Part shown: in pieces, positions 1 to 12,800 of the stretch | How the letters are laid out: each line of letters opens with the position of its first letter | How positions within the stretch are numbered: position 1 is the stretch's first letter | Assembly (NCBI GenBank): GCA_963169105.1 | Contig: OY720633.1 | Location: 159,727,780 to 159,791,779, forward strand | Direction: 5' to 3' | Length of the DNA stretch: 64,000 bases | DNA from: Ceriagrion tenellum | Lineage: Eukaryota; Arthropoda; Insecta; Odonata; Coenagrionidae | Translations under genes and position numbers: made by a program | The notes under the pieces: model-generated | Told to the model about the DNA's origin: nothing | Database searches by the model: none | What the model saw: the letters and a program-made list of their open reading frames with translations, nothing else

Positions 1-689
1 TCAAATGAAATCCTAATTTAGCTGCACAGGCGGCAATATGCACTGAATAAAAGAATTGCTGTTGTGCCTTTTCAGTGTTTTCTTTCCTATAATTTTTATT
101 AGTATGATTTAATTTGCAGTCGCTTAGCATTATGATTTATTTCCAGAACTCAGTATCCAAAATTAATCTATGGAATATAAGTGCACGTGGTTGCACTTCT
201 TTTTTTTCATAAAAGTTTTTTTCTAAAGTTTAGCTGGAGAAAATAAATCTGACAAGGGTGTGGAATCCTCCTATACCACAAATACATTGAAAATGGAACT
301 CAGAAACTCCCATTGAAGCATGAGCACTTCTTATGGCAGATTCAATAAGAGGTAGGATCAATGAAACCATAATCTTTGGATTTTTTTAGGGTATTTTAAA
401 GATTCTGAAGTCATTGGAGATCTAATATATTTAATTTACACAGATTAAGAAAAAATCTATGTTATTGAATCACCACATAACCAAATTTATTACCGTAGAA
501 TAATTTGAAACAAACATGAAACTTGAAATAAATGCTATTTGCTATGGAAACGGAGGAACGAGTAAGATCCATACTCTCATGCTAAGCTAAAGTGCATCTT
601 TTAACACTAGTTCTGAATATTTTCCCTAGTTCGGCAATGCATATTTCAGGCAACGCTGTCGCTTGCATTTGAGTATGCACCCTGAAATA
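1..689. other. AT-rich upstream sequence, nothing recognised
   Basis: I see no coding similarity, repeat structure or RNA gene here. Confidence 0.6.
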
Positions 690-2440
690 TTAAAACCGAA
701 CCCCAATTTACCTTCGGCCGTTTTGTGATTCGTCCCTAAATATACCAGGGGCTTGTTAAGAGGTGGCCCTCGGACAAAGTTCGCGGGACACCCTCTCTAA
801 AGGGTCGCCCTAGTCGCTCCAACCGTCCGGTGCCGGAGAATGGGGTGTGACGTGTTCGCGACTTTGAATCCGCCGCGTCTCTAAACCCTCCACCCCCCCC
901 CATCCCATCACACTCCAACCCTCCCCTATGCCCTCATCCCCACGATATGCCGCGAGGCCATGCAGGAGCAGTTAAGGGTCTCGGGAGTGAGGGAGGGAAG
1001 GGGTACGGGCGGGGGGGAGGAGGGGTGTAAGGTAGGGGTGGGTGGCGGTTCATTGTGTGCGCGGGGGTGGATGAAAAGGGAAGAGCGAAGGGAACCGATG
1101 CACGTGTGCTAGAGAGGTGGGGAGCACATTTCATAGGGGAGTTTTTTGTGTGAGAAAAGATTAATTGTCCCCGTAGAACGGATCCTATGGGGTAAGAATG
1201 CACACGAGTTATATTTTGTTGCTTAGTATGAAACCCATAGTGGAAAACACATATAAACCATAGAAAATAATGCCAGTGATCATAAGATAATTTAAATCTT
1301 TTACGCATAGAATACGTATAAATCAAGTCATGAATGATACATGGGAATAGATATTAAAATTACTATTACTATACCGATTAAACTACAACTAATTTAAATA
1401 GTTATTATAAATAATTTACAATGTTATATTACATCATTTTTAAACTAACATAAGGCTGGGTTATTTTTTTAACTTCGCAAAAATCGCTACTCACTTTACA
1501 GCATTCTCAAAATATTCATTTTTTCAAATTTACAGGTAAAATCCGATGTATGATCATTAGTTCAACCAAAACATTTTATGAAACATTCATCGATTTTACA
1601 TCTTTCATCGTACCGAGTTAATTGTGCCACAAACTTCTCAACATTACGTGTAACGTTTCCTCAAACAATAATGTACGGTGAGGAGTGGAGGGAAAGGAGA
1701 GAACAAAGTTCAATGAAGGGGGGGAGAGGGTGCGGAGGCTGGAGAAGGAGAAATATTGGTGGTGTAGGTGGTGGTGGTAGAGGCATGGGAAATGGGGTGG
1801 GGGGATGGGAACGGAGTAGGGGCGGGGGCAGTGGGAAGTCGGGCACGCCGGACCGAACCCGGATGCTGTGGCGGTGGAAGGAGGGAGGGGAGAGGCCGGA
1901 TCAATACGAGGAGCACGCGGCTCTCTTCCCACTCTCACGTCGTCCCTTTTGCCCTCCGTTTCTCCCTCTCGCCCGATTCCCTCGAGAAACAAAAAAAGAA
2001 CCAAACCGATGGATATTCAACCAACCCAATTAAGACTACTCCCTTCCACCACCAACGGTCTTATTTGTTTATTTTTTTTCTTTTAATTTCCCCGTTTCCG
2101 TGAGTGATGGGACGCGAGCGCCGCTTTCCCCAAAATCGATCGGAAAAGGCTGCGGTGGCAGGCTGGCAGCGATGATGCCAGTCGAAGCGTCGGTGCTCTC
2201 CATTGTGCGAATACGTATTTGTGTGTCCTTCCGAAAAAATCAACCATCACCCTTTTTCGGGGAGTTGAGGAGAAAGACCATTCAGGGTCTCACCTCTTTC
2301 GTGTATTTTTAATTATACTGATTTTTTTAAACGCGACCCTCGACCTCCGCCTGCCGATCCTCAACCCACTGCCCTCGTATCCTCATCGCGAGGACTCACG
2401 TGCTCATCGTCTTCGGGTAATTAACCCTTTGAGTGCGGAA

Positions 2441-2499
2441 TGACGTGATATTACGTCATGTTGTCTTTACACTGGTGCTGATGACGTGATATCACGTCA
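2441..2499. repeat. Two 18-bp TGACGT palindromes in the left MITE arm
   Basis: TGACGTGATATTACGTCA lies at 2441-2458 and TGACGTGATATCACGTCA at 2482-2499. Each contains two divergent TGACG half-sites of the kind bound by CREB/ATF bZIP proteins. Binding is inference. Confidence 0.7.
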
Positions 2500-2580
2500 A
2501 GGGTACCGTGAAAATTCCAGCTTTCACTAGGCAACTATCACTAGGCCCCCTTGATAAAGCTGGAACACTCACGGTACTCA

Positions 2581-2639
2581 TGACGTTATATCACGTCATC
2601 AGCACCAGCGTAAAGACAACATGACGTGATATCACGTCA
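2581..2639. repeat. Two 18-bp TGACGT palindromes in the right MITE arm
   Basis: TGACGTTATATCACGTCA lies at 2581-2598 and TGACGTGATATCACGTCA at 2622-2639, mirroring the left arm. Confidence 0.7.
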
Positions 2640-3679
2640 TACCGCCCTCAAAGGGTTAAGAGAGGGAATCAACGGAAGAGAAAGATGAGTGGACTGCCGA
2701 CAAGTCCACCAGACCTCTTTGCCAACCCCCATCCTCTCCATTCTCTTTCTAAATCCCCTTCCACGTTGGACTAATTCATTCCGCTTATTTCCCTTAGAAA
2801 AGGCGCGAAAGAGAATGGGGGGAGATACGTATGAGCGGGGAGAAAAAGGGTTAAGGGACCTGTCCTCGAGACTTTCTCGTCCGGAATCGCGCCAATTTCT
2901 ATTTTTCTTTTTTTATCAACCCTTCTTCGAGACAAAGATGAGGGGGAGGGGAAAGGGTGTGAGGGAGGGGGGACAGGAGACGGGGGTGGGGGGGATGGGA
3001 TGGTTCCACCCCTCCACTTCAACCGGCTGGGGAACCACGTGGGGGAGAGAAGACCTTGGCGCTGGCGGCCTGCGCACACACAAACACGGCGCTCAAAAGA
3101 AGGGATGAGTGAGTGAACAAAGAATTGAGGGGCTGGGAAGTAGCATCCAGCCAGCCACGCGTGCCGATCCCTTTCCCTCTCGTCTTCCACCGAACCCTCC
3201 CACCTCCCCTCCATCATTCCTCGCATCCCCGCCATCATCCCCCGCGAATATATACCGACACACACACACACTCGCAACATATCCTCTCCGAGATACACAT
3301 CCATTCCCCGGCACCGTCGAAATCTCCCCGGACGACGACGCCGGCAGATGACGGCTCCGCCCGCCTCGGACACCGTGGCGCTGCGCTCGGGTCCACGCCG
3401 TCTACCCCTCCCTCCCCGCGGCGGGTGGCGGGGGGGAGAAGGGGGAACGACAGAGGGGACGGTATCTATGGGGGAGTGTTCGCCAAGCGACGGAGGGACC
3501 GAGAGAAGAGGAGAGGGGCTTTGTACAAGGGTAGGGGAGGAAGGGTTTTAGTGGATAGGGGAGGCATTACCCCTTACTCCTTCCGCACCCCCGATAGTTG
3601 GCGCTCAAACGCATGCACACCTCGGCTCTCGTCTCATTCCGCGTCCCGACGTGCGGGGGCCCGCGCCACCGCCGCCGCT

Positions 3680-3865
3680 ATGGTCTCCTCCGTCGCCCTC
3701 GGAGGGCGCCTCCGGGGCATCGCCTTCTGCTTCCTCTGGTACAGCAGCATCCTTGCCGGCTTCTTCTTCCTCTTCTGCCCGACTCTCCCGCTGCTCATCC
3801 TGCACCAGACCGCCTACCGAAAGGTCACCGACATACTCTTCGCCGTGTGGGAGATGTACCCCGTG
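3680..3865 (+). CDS. LCLAT1: LCLAT1 coding exon 1 (N-terminus and first membrane segment)
   Basis: This exon encodes 62 codons beginning MVSS, like the MVSW start of the vertebrate protein, followed by a long hydrophobic stretch around WYSSILAGFFFLFCPTLPLL. The ATG sits in a strong Kozak-like context (GCCGCCGCTATGG). The same frame is open upstream back to about 3113, but that stretch does not resemble the family, so I start at 3680. The donor is GTG|GTGAGT, phase 0. The exon is GC-rich and full of CpG, unlike the last exon. Confidence 0.9.
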
Positions 3866-6800
3866 GTGAGTGACACCCACTATGATTTTGTCAATTAAGG
3901 GCTGGCCCTCACATTTTTCTCTGCGCGGCCTTTTAATCTAGCACCTCCTGCCCACACACACACACACACATACCGCACGTTATTTATCCTTCCCGTCATA
4001 TTGTTCCGTTTTATCTCTTGACCGATTTCTAATTTGACCCCCGACCGGAGGCTTACTCCTGTAATGGTCTCCTAAGATTCAATTTCCTTGACGCCCACGT
4101 CAAAGCTGAGGCCGCGATCCATTATTTGAAGAGCACTGGGACCTCCTGTCATCGGGAGTCCATTTGATAATCAGGGTTTGACACCTCCTAGTTCACTGCT
4201 CAATGATTGAAAGACCATTTGACATTTTTATTGCCTCCTGGGTTGAGTAAACTGATGGTAGAACCATTTCGTATGCATACCTGGGGAAAATTATTGAGCT
4301 TGTGAGGCATACTTTTTATCTTTGGGTGCTGAACTACGTTTTATTTAAGTAATTATGTCATAAATTCTTGTAATTTTCAATACCTCTCGTTAGTTATTCG
4401 ATTTCTTCCTAGATTTCAATAATATGCCAGATTTTATGGTAATGTAACTTCCAAATCTAATATTCGATAGCAAAATGCAAAGAATGTACTAATGAAAATT
4501 CTAAGCAATTTCGCCATTTTTTCAATGTACCTAAGATTTGCAAACAATTGTACTACATCTTCGGAAAAGTAAAGAGCATTCGTATATTAGCAATAAATCC
4601 TTTTTATCTTTCCGTTTGTAGATTGGTAAGAAAATTTGTCAAATTATTTCTATGGTATGTCCAGAAAATGTTTATTTTGCGAATAATAAATGAACACGTC
4701 CGTAGGAATTTATTAGAACTCTGTAAGAATCTCACAAAATATTGATTCCCATAAACTATGGAATGTTTCTTCCCATAGAAGAGTAATCGGTTTATGCTTG
4801 TTTTCATAATGTACATCCTGGATTTCAGCGTTGTGCATTGAAGGTATAGCATAAGTTGAGGAGATTCAGGCTTGAATTAGTGTAAGTTTGTCATTATATA
4901 ACCAAATCGCAACATAATCGCACTTTTTCTATTTTGTGGAAAAAAGGTATTCTAATTTATTATGCATAGTTTAGCATAGGTACTTAATATGGAATACCAT
5001 TTGAATAAGGTGTAAATTTGACCGAAAAATGGTGATTATGTCACCATAAATATGATTTGGAAAAAGATTTTGGTGACCGAAATACCGTTAGTCGAGCTAA
5101 GCTCTAAATCACGAAAAAATTCTTTTCGGAGAAGCCTACAGGTTGTACGGAAGAGCGATATCCAAGAGCCGATGAGCGCTGTTCATACAGCCAGTGGCGA
5201 ATATTTGCCGAGAGAAAACCACGACTCAACATTTGTCGAAATACACGAAGGTAATCTGCAAATTTGTACATCTATATTATTTGATATTGATAGCGATATA
5301 CCCTGGAATCACTTCTCATCACCCACTTCGACTGTTCGTCAAAGTGTGTGAGAACCTTTGATAACACTTATGTTCAATTGTGATTTTATTTCACATTACT
5401 CTGTGGTAAAGAATTTGCGAGATATTTCCCACCTCAATAAAATCTTTCTGCTAATTTTTTTCTGATTTCTTTCTGCGTCTTGACATCGTAAGAAGCAAAG
5501 CGTTGAGCAAATTTCCGATCTCGACCATAGCATCGGTCGTGTTGCAGCCGAAATATGAAAAAGTTCACATGAAGAGACGGTAACTGTTACCGGCGCATAT
5601 GAAATTAATTATTACATTATATACTAGAAAATGGTATCCAGGGGTAAGGATGGATCTGTTTTCTCATCGTATGCTGGTTATTTCCACTGCACGACGACTA
5701 CGTAAATGTCAACAGATTTTGATGGCCACGGGTAATTTCTTTTGTCACTTTGAGCGCTTCAAGCTGGTATTATCCTGCGCACAATAATCAATAGTAAAAA
5801 TCTATTGTAGATTTATATTTTTATTCTATAAGCAATGGCAGGTGAAATAGTGCAACAAAGCTTATGGTCCATTCATATGGCACTAAATAAAATACAATAG
5901 GTGTAGGTTATTTGGCAGATTTTGGAAAAATTTGTTGAGTTTGATGAAAAAGTTATAGGGCTCAAGTCATACATTTTTTTCGTTTGAAAGAATTATTAGA
6001 ATATTAAATGCAAATAGCGCATAAGTTTTACTTATAATTTTACTCTAAGCATATATTTCCTGTGACAAAAATGAATTTCATACACTTGAAACGTTACCAC
6101 GAGACACAGAGCATGGGGAATCCTCAACTTTTTTCTTTTACATACGCTTCTTTTTGCCAAGATAAAATATCCAGAGATTCGCAAGAAATTTCATCCATTA
6201 GCATGACTGTATAATTTTAATTTCCCATCCTAAGGTCAACAAGTAGAATATGGGAAGATATTTCATGGCATTTTAATAGTGCAGAAGAGAATTACGAAGA
6301 GATCAGCATTACATACGAGCCCATACGGGAATGCAAGCCTACGTGGGAAACCCTCAGCTGGCTGGTGTCAGCGGCATGGGATTCAGCCCGCGCAAACCCA
6401 CACGTCACAAATGCCGCGGGAACGAATTCCGGGGGATTAGGGTCGCATCGGCTGGAAGACCATTATGCATGCCTTGGGGCAAATATACCTGCTTTTGCCT
6501 CTCTCAACCCTCGGCCCTCGCTTGATATACACGTCTCGTCGTAAATGGACACACAGCTACACACAACTCTCCCTCTCTCCTACTCTGCGGGGATAATCTT
6601 GCATGGAAAATAGTTTGTAACACAAAATAATATGGAAAATGGTTAAATAAATAGGATTATTTTGCTGCAGTATTCATTTTGAAAGAATGAATTTCACTCT
6701 CTGACACAATGAACCAGGTGAAGACCCAAAAGCAGAAGTTATCTCTCTTTTCGATGTAGTTATATTAACTTGAGAAGACCCCCAAAAACTAAGGTTTTTT

Positions 6801-9800
6801 TGCTTAGAACAGCTGAGAAGAATAGTATAAAAAGGATAACTTTAGGGGATGGGGTGGTAATAAATCCAATGTTGACATCAGCGTACAGACAGAAGGGACC
6901 AAGTGATCCGCAGTTTTTTTGTCCCGTCCGAGAGGCAAAGAGCAGCACTCATAGTGAGTGTCCCTCAAGTAGGGATTGGTATCTCTAATTGAATTACCTT
7001 ATAAGTAAAATGAACTATGGCTGTGTGGATACTAAATTAGAGCTAGGGTAACTACACCAAATTTTATCGTTTTGATGGAGCTAAACGGATTATTTTCTTT
7101 TATATTTTATTATTTGAAGGCATAAAAATGCATTTAGCTTCAGGAAAATGTCTGTTTTCTTTTTCAACTAAATTTAAAAGAGATGAAACAGATTAATATA
7201 TGAACACCGCTTTGTACTTGGATCTAATTTTAGTCGATCGATTTCAGTGCACTGAGCTCTAATCAAACATAAAATTCACTTAATTTTAAGAGCCTATAGT
7301 CAAGTACTCTGTTTGGACGTTTCGTAGTGAATGTTTTTCCCATGTCCTGTTCTCATTTCTTATAAACTGAACTGCCAATTTTTATTCGCGAGTTCTTGCA
7401 AAGTCATCTAAACTGCTGAAAGGTGAAGATAAAGGTTTTAAGGGCATTCACCTACGATTTGTGATCCCTATACTGTTTCCTAAAAGTATGATTTCCACAT
7501 CACTGTCCATTTCGATCTCTAAACTCTCTTCAATTCCACTGAATGGGGTTTTTTAAATGCCTTAAGAACCATGCAACAAATTTCAGGTTCTGCAAAAAAA
7601 ATGTGAGCATGGAGGAGTATTTCTAACCATAAAATGGTGAGGGGAGTCATGAAGGCTAGATTTCCGGAGGAATCCATACATTATCTGGGGAACAGAGGCC
7701 CTTTTCTGAGCATTTAGGCTTTCCAATAAAACTCCCAAAATGTCCATCAGTATTATTCTTCATTCTTACGGTATGCGAAATTTCAACACGAGTATATATA
7801 ATTTTTTATTCAAATATTCGCTATATATATCCTAGGTATTTGCAAATTATAAGGAAAAAGAACATATATTTTTTCAGGTAGGAAATTTCCACTTGGGTGT
7901 ATCAATTAAGGTAGTACTTTCTATCTTTTATTATTTATGTAGTTAATTGTTACTGTTTTTTATATGTGCTTTCGTCGATTAATATATGCCATTCCCTTAA
8001 AATAATCTTAAATCAATCAAAATTTTCACTCTTCAATCATTTACTTAGCCTTAACGATGACGTTAATTGGAGTACTTCAACTGTCTTCTTTGAAATGGGA
8101 AATGGTCATTTCCCATTTAAAATTCTGATTCAATTTAAACCAAGACAACGGATATCGATCATATTAAAAGAACTTGTTCTCAAGACTCACTACATTCTAC
8201 CGACTTAACGAGAAAAATTAAAGCTACAAATCTCTACACTGAAGCGTAAACGGATCTTATTTTAGTCAAGATAAGAAGATCACGCCGGAGGACACACTTT
8301 GATTCGGATGTAGGAGTTTTGCGATTTTAAAATTCCAGTGGTTGATTAAATTCTAGCGTCAAAGCAAAAGAGATCAGAGGAGAATGGATAAAATACTTGT
8401 AAATTGATGAAGATAATCTCTCCCAGGGAAAAGTTGAAGTTGTTTACAGAGCTGTAATAATTTACCTTAAAGAAAATCCTTTCAAAGGCAATGCTATTTG
8501 GAATGAAAGAAATGAATTTAATATCAGAAGTGAGAAGTTAGCGAAAAAATTTTAATTTTATCAGGAGGGACTAAACAGCAGCATGCACTGAATATCAGGA
8601 TACTATGGGAAGAAGAAAATTTGAATGAATTCACGTTAAGTTTAGAGTTTGAAACTAAAATAGAGGATTTAATAGAGAGCGGGCTAAAAGACGTTGATGA
8701 AATTCCCACGGAGTTCCTTGAGTATGCAGAATTGAGGACCCTATATAAGCTTTACACATTGATATGTGACATTTACTCAAGCTGGAAAATTCAAATATGA
8801 AAAAATTCAAGAGATGTGAAGATTAAAAAAAATTATCCTGACAGCACATGCATTAAAAATTCTGACCCGAATCATCCACAGGAGGATGGGAAAGAAGATG
8901 GAAAAAATCTTGGATAAAGACCAATGCGGTTTCAGGTAAAGTAGGGGATCAAGAGAAACTGCTTTAGCCCTAAGACATCATAGAAAATGGAATTTAAATG
9001 AGGGAGCTCACATATATTAACTTCATCGACTAGTGGAAGAACTTTGTTGCATGGATAGCAAGATCACCGGAGATGGAAGAAGCATGAAAGACATTCTGAG
9101 CAGAATAGTCCAAGCAAAGAAGGCATTCTACTAGAAAATGTATCTGCAGTTAGAAAAAGTCACCATCCTTTCCTTTTCAATCACATATTGCACCTCCTCA
9201 TTTGAGCTGCACAGCACTCATCTCACCTTTCTCCATACCTAAATTTCAAAAGCCCCCATTTTACATGCATATTACATCCACAACGAGCAATAAACGCTGC
9301 GCTCCATACTTGAGTTTGAACTTATATTTTCGTGATGCCTTTTACCAATGTGTCCACCTTTACGTCAATAATTCCAACATCACAGTGATTCTCTGACTAA
9401 TATCCTTACCACTAAACGCATTCCCATACAGAATACATAGAAGTATGTAATTGTTCTCCATACTCTAGTTTCTGCCCTCCGATCTGTTTGAATTCCTCTT
9501 TTGACAGAATGCTATTGCCTCTTGTATTTTGATGGATAATCCTCAAAAGAAAGTATATTTTCAAAATGAATTGAAAAATTCCTCTATTGCGGCTAAAGTC
9601 CTTCAAAGTGCTATACTTGGACACCCTTACTTCACTCTCCCCTTCATATCTGCCTTCTCCAATCCGCCATTCACTACCCATACCGGCGCCGTCTGATTCA
9701 TGGGTAAATTTACAATGAGCCATCTTTCCTTCCAGCCTGAATCTAGAATAAAAATTTTTTTGGCTCTACGTAAGTAGGTATATCATAGTTGTTGTATTCA

Positions 9801-12800
9801 CTGTTGGTTTTATTTTCATTTTATTTTTTTTACAGAAACATGAATATCAAAAAGGAACAACTATTTATTTTAATTAATATACAGGAACCTGTGGATAAAA
9901 ATCTGGAAACAAATATTAAGGTAATAGTATTACTCACCTCGAGATCATGCACTCACTTCGAGCATTCCCGTATATTTTTTTAGTTTTTGAAGAGACTAAT
10001 TTCAGAAATATCAAGTCATAAGAATAGGAATCGCTAAGATAGTTTCTTTTTAAACAAATTAGTGAAGACCAATAGGGTATTAAATTGAATCACCGTGTAC
10101 GCTTTCTCTACGACTGGATCAAGGAAATATCCATCCAAGGAAAACCCTGAAAGAAAGAATATATAATTACTATTTAATGTGTCTCTTTATAAATTCACAC
10201 GGATCATAAGGTTGGGTAGACTTATGAAAAGTTTTTAGCTCATTATATTAATTTTTAGGCCTATTAAAAAACTTCTGTGATTTGGATTTTATGTACAAAA
10301 TGGCTCATCAATATGAGCGTAATGGAATATCACAATGAAAATTCTCTGCGTATTAATTTTTTTAAATATTTCCCAATGTGCGTTAGAACTTCAATGTTTT
10401 CTCTCGTCCAAAATTGATTTTAGGCGTAACCAAGAACGGAGTGCCCACATGTAATTGCTTTATCACTACAAAATAAGTTATATATTTTTTGCTTTTTTTT
10501 TAAATCTTGAAAGTATTATTCGTTACCGAGGCTATTCTTAGCGTCTCCAACTCAGTAACCCGAGGGAATTCAGAATTGAGGTCACAGCGGCGAGCACTAA
10601 TTAGTGGTTTCTTTTTATTACTGAATGCGAAAATAATAGCACAAACGTTCATTCAATACACAACAGGACGCAAAGGTTGTGCTGGTAGAAAACAATAATG
10701 CAAAAAATGAAAAGCACACATCATATACCTCCGTTGACTATTTCTATAGTTTGTAGCTAAATAAATCGACAGAAAATTTCAATTCATTGCTCACGAGAAA
10801 CCGGATGGTCCCACATTAGAACCCGGGCTTAAAATTCAAGGGCTACAGTTGTATCAGTAACAGAACTTCTGATGCCTACGAAAAGATGTAGCCTCCGTGC
10901 TTTGAACTGTGCACCTTTTTTAGTAAATGTGGATAAAGAAATAATCCTGATCACTTCGCGAAACAAATAGGTTTTCAAGTTATCACTTAAGAGTAAAGAG
11001 TTGAGTCCTCCAGAACCACGTGAAAATGAGGAAATAATGAGAAAAAATTCGTAAATTCTTCGAGCTTGAACGGTCGGACAATCGCTTTACATTGGAAGAT
11101 GACGTGGGAATTTCCCATACTGTCGAAGTTATACTCGCGTCGTGTTCCGATGCTTTGTTGATGATTTATACCTTTGATTTTCGATTTTAACAACATATAA
11201 TGTTTTAATTATTATGTATAACATCAATAGTGAAGTGGAAATTTTGAAGTCTGAAATGGGAAAAGGAAAGAAATTCCGAGTCCTAAACACACCGACCACA
11301 ATCAATACCTAAGGAATGGGAGACGCTTATTGATCTCTTGTCTCGATTGCAAAGTGGATACGCAATTTCTCTGCAAAAGGGTAACAACAGGGGCCTTTCC
11401 CACTAAAAATAAATGAATACCGACGTTGACAGCATAAGAATAGTGAGTGGTAGGATTCGACTGTTCTCATTCCAGCACAATAGTAACTCTCTCGACTAAA
11501 GGATGGAAGTATAGAGAAAAGCATGTATACATCACTCATTGAATTAAGAGAAATAGAAATCCTATGCATTAAATATGAATGCATTCAATATGGTACATAT
11601 ATTTTGAGGAACCGGATGATTTATTGCGTACAAAAATCAAAATAATACATAAGGTAACTCTCAAATCCAAGCAATATATAGGATCTGGTAAAATTTATTG
11701 GTATTGAGACATTTCTCATGGCCAATCCGGTCACGCTAAGAGGAAATCTCCGAGGACTGAATATGAACCGCAAAAGAAGCAATGAGCGGTAACCGAAGGA
11801 AAATTTCAGATATAGAGGTATATAACAAAAACCTCGGCACCAAGCGTAGCGACGCAAGGTTCCGAAATTTGGAATGCCAAGGACTGTGACTGAGAACGGA
11901 ATGTTTTCTACTCGGTAACATAGAGGTAAAGGGTAGAAAACTAATAATATTTAAAAGGAAGTATGGAATATATAGTGCTCACATTATGGGCAACGAGCGA
12001 ATATGGCTTAAAAGCGCGGCATTTTAAGTACTTCACGTGGGTCGTTTTAACCTCGAGTTGAATAAGTGGAACATCATAAGCTGGGTAGGAAAGGGAGGAA
12101 ACAGTTGATAAGCCCTGATTCGAAGTGGATGGAGTCGGAAAAGATGGGCAAAAAGACGCTGAGAGACGATACGTGGTGTTTGAAGTCCGTGAGGTCAGTG
12201 AGTTTTAAGTTGAGTTGGCAATGGGAAAAAAAATTTTGGGCACTTCAGATGCAGTGAAAGGACACGGAGGAAGCAAAGATGTGAAAAAATATCATCAGTT
12301 TATCTATTCTGTTGTTTTCATCACGAAGAATTTTGGGGCAATAATAGTTTGTAATGAATGTTAGAGATTGCAGGAACGCTGGTGAATTTCAGTGAAAGCG
12401 TAGCCGAGTATGCACGGCTTGACATACACTGCTATAAAGTTGTATGCCTTTTACCGGGTTACCAATTGCAGAAGTGATTTCAGAGGAATTCCGTTCCAAG
12501 AGTTAGAAATATCAAGCTAAGGAGATTACGTAAAAAGTACTGCCATCGTTGAATGCGTGTATTTCATTACTTACCAGAATGAAATCATCAATGAGAGATT
12601 TGATCGCAACTGAACAAGCTTTACTGAAAGCTTGTTTTACGGTTTGATCAAATTTTGTTTTGTTGATAATAACATGCGATGAATCAACATATTTTATGAT
12701 GATGGTAGAATCAGCTCAAGAGCTACATTCATGGCTCGCAGCAAAAGGTAATAATGGGGTGAACGTACAATTATGCGACAGTTAAGCTTAGAGCGGGGGC

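Larger units (their letters stand above)
2421..2659. mobile_element. piggyBac-type MITE with TTAA target duplication
   Basis: TTAA occurs at 2421-2424 and 2656-2659. Between them lies a 231-bp foldback beginning CCCTTTGAGTGCGG and ending with the near-complement CCGCCCTCAAAGGG. The arms pair for roughly 100 bp (for example GTTGTCTTTAC against GTAAAGACAAC). TTAA duplications and CCCTTT-type ends are typical of piggyBac elements. There is no room for a transposase, so it is non-autonomous. Confidence 0.85.
690..3679 (+). promoter_or_regulatory. LCLAT1: CpG-rich presumed promoter and 5'UTR region of LCLAT1
   Basis: From about 690 the sequence changes from AT-rich to GC- and CpG-rich, with long purine-only and pyrimidine-only runs (for example around 980-1080, 1680-1900 and 2940-3000). 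This continues into coding exon 1. I see no TATA box at a convincing spacing; a CpG-type promoter is the inference. Several open frames in this stretch are compositional and none resembles a known protein. The stretch 1321-1660 inside it is AT-rich and featureless. The transcription start cannot be fixed from sequence alone. Confidence 0.5.

Noticed and set aside
1578..2103. Overlapping open frames of up to 151 codons on both strands in the CpG-rich block
   Set aside because: Their composition follows purine/pyrimidine runs, the peptides are low-complexity Gly/Arg or Pro/Ser, and none resembles a protein family.
3113..3679. In-frame upstream extension of LCLAT1 exon 1 (189 codons)
   Set aside because: Low-complexity, unlike any LCLAT1 N-terminus, and the ATG at 3680 has both the strong context and the family's MVS start.
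5052..5351. 99-codon + frame in LCLAT1 intron 1
   Set aside because: No similarity recognised and no exon-like splice signals in a phase compatible with LCLAT1.
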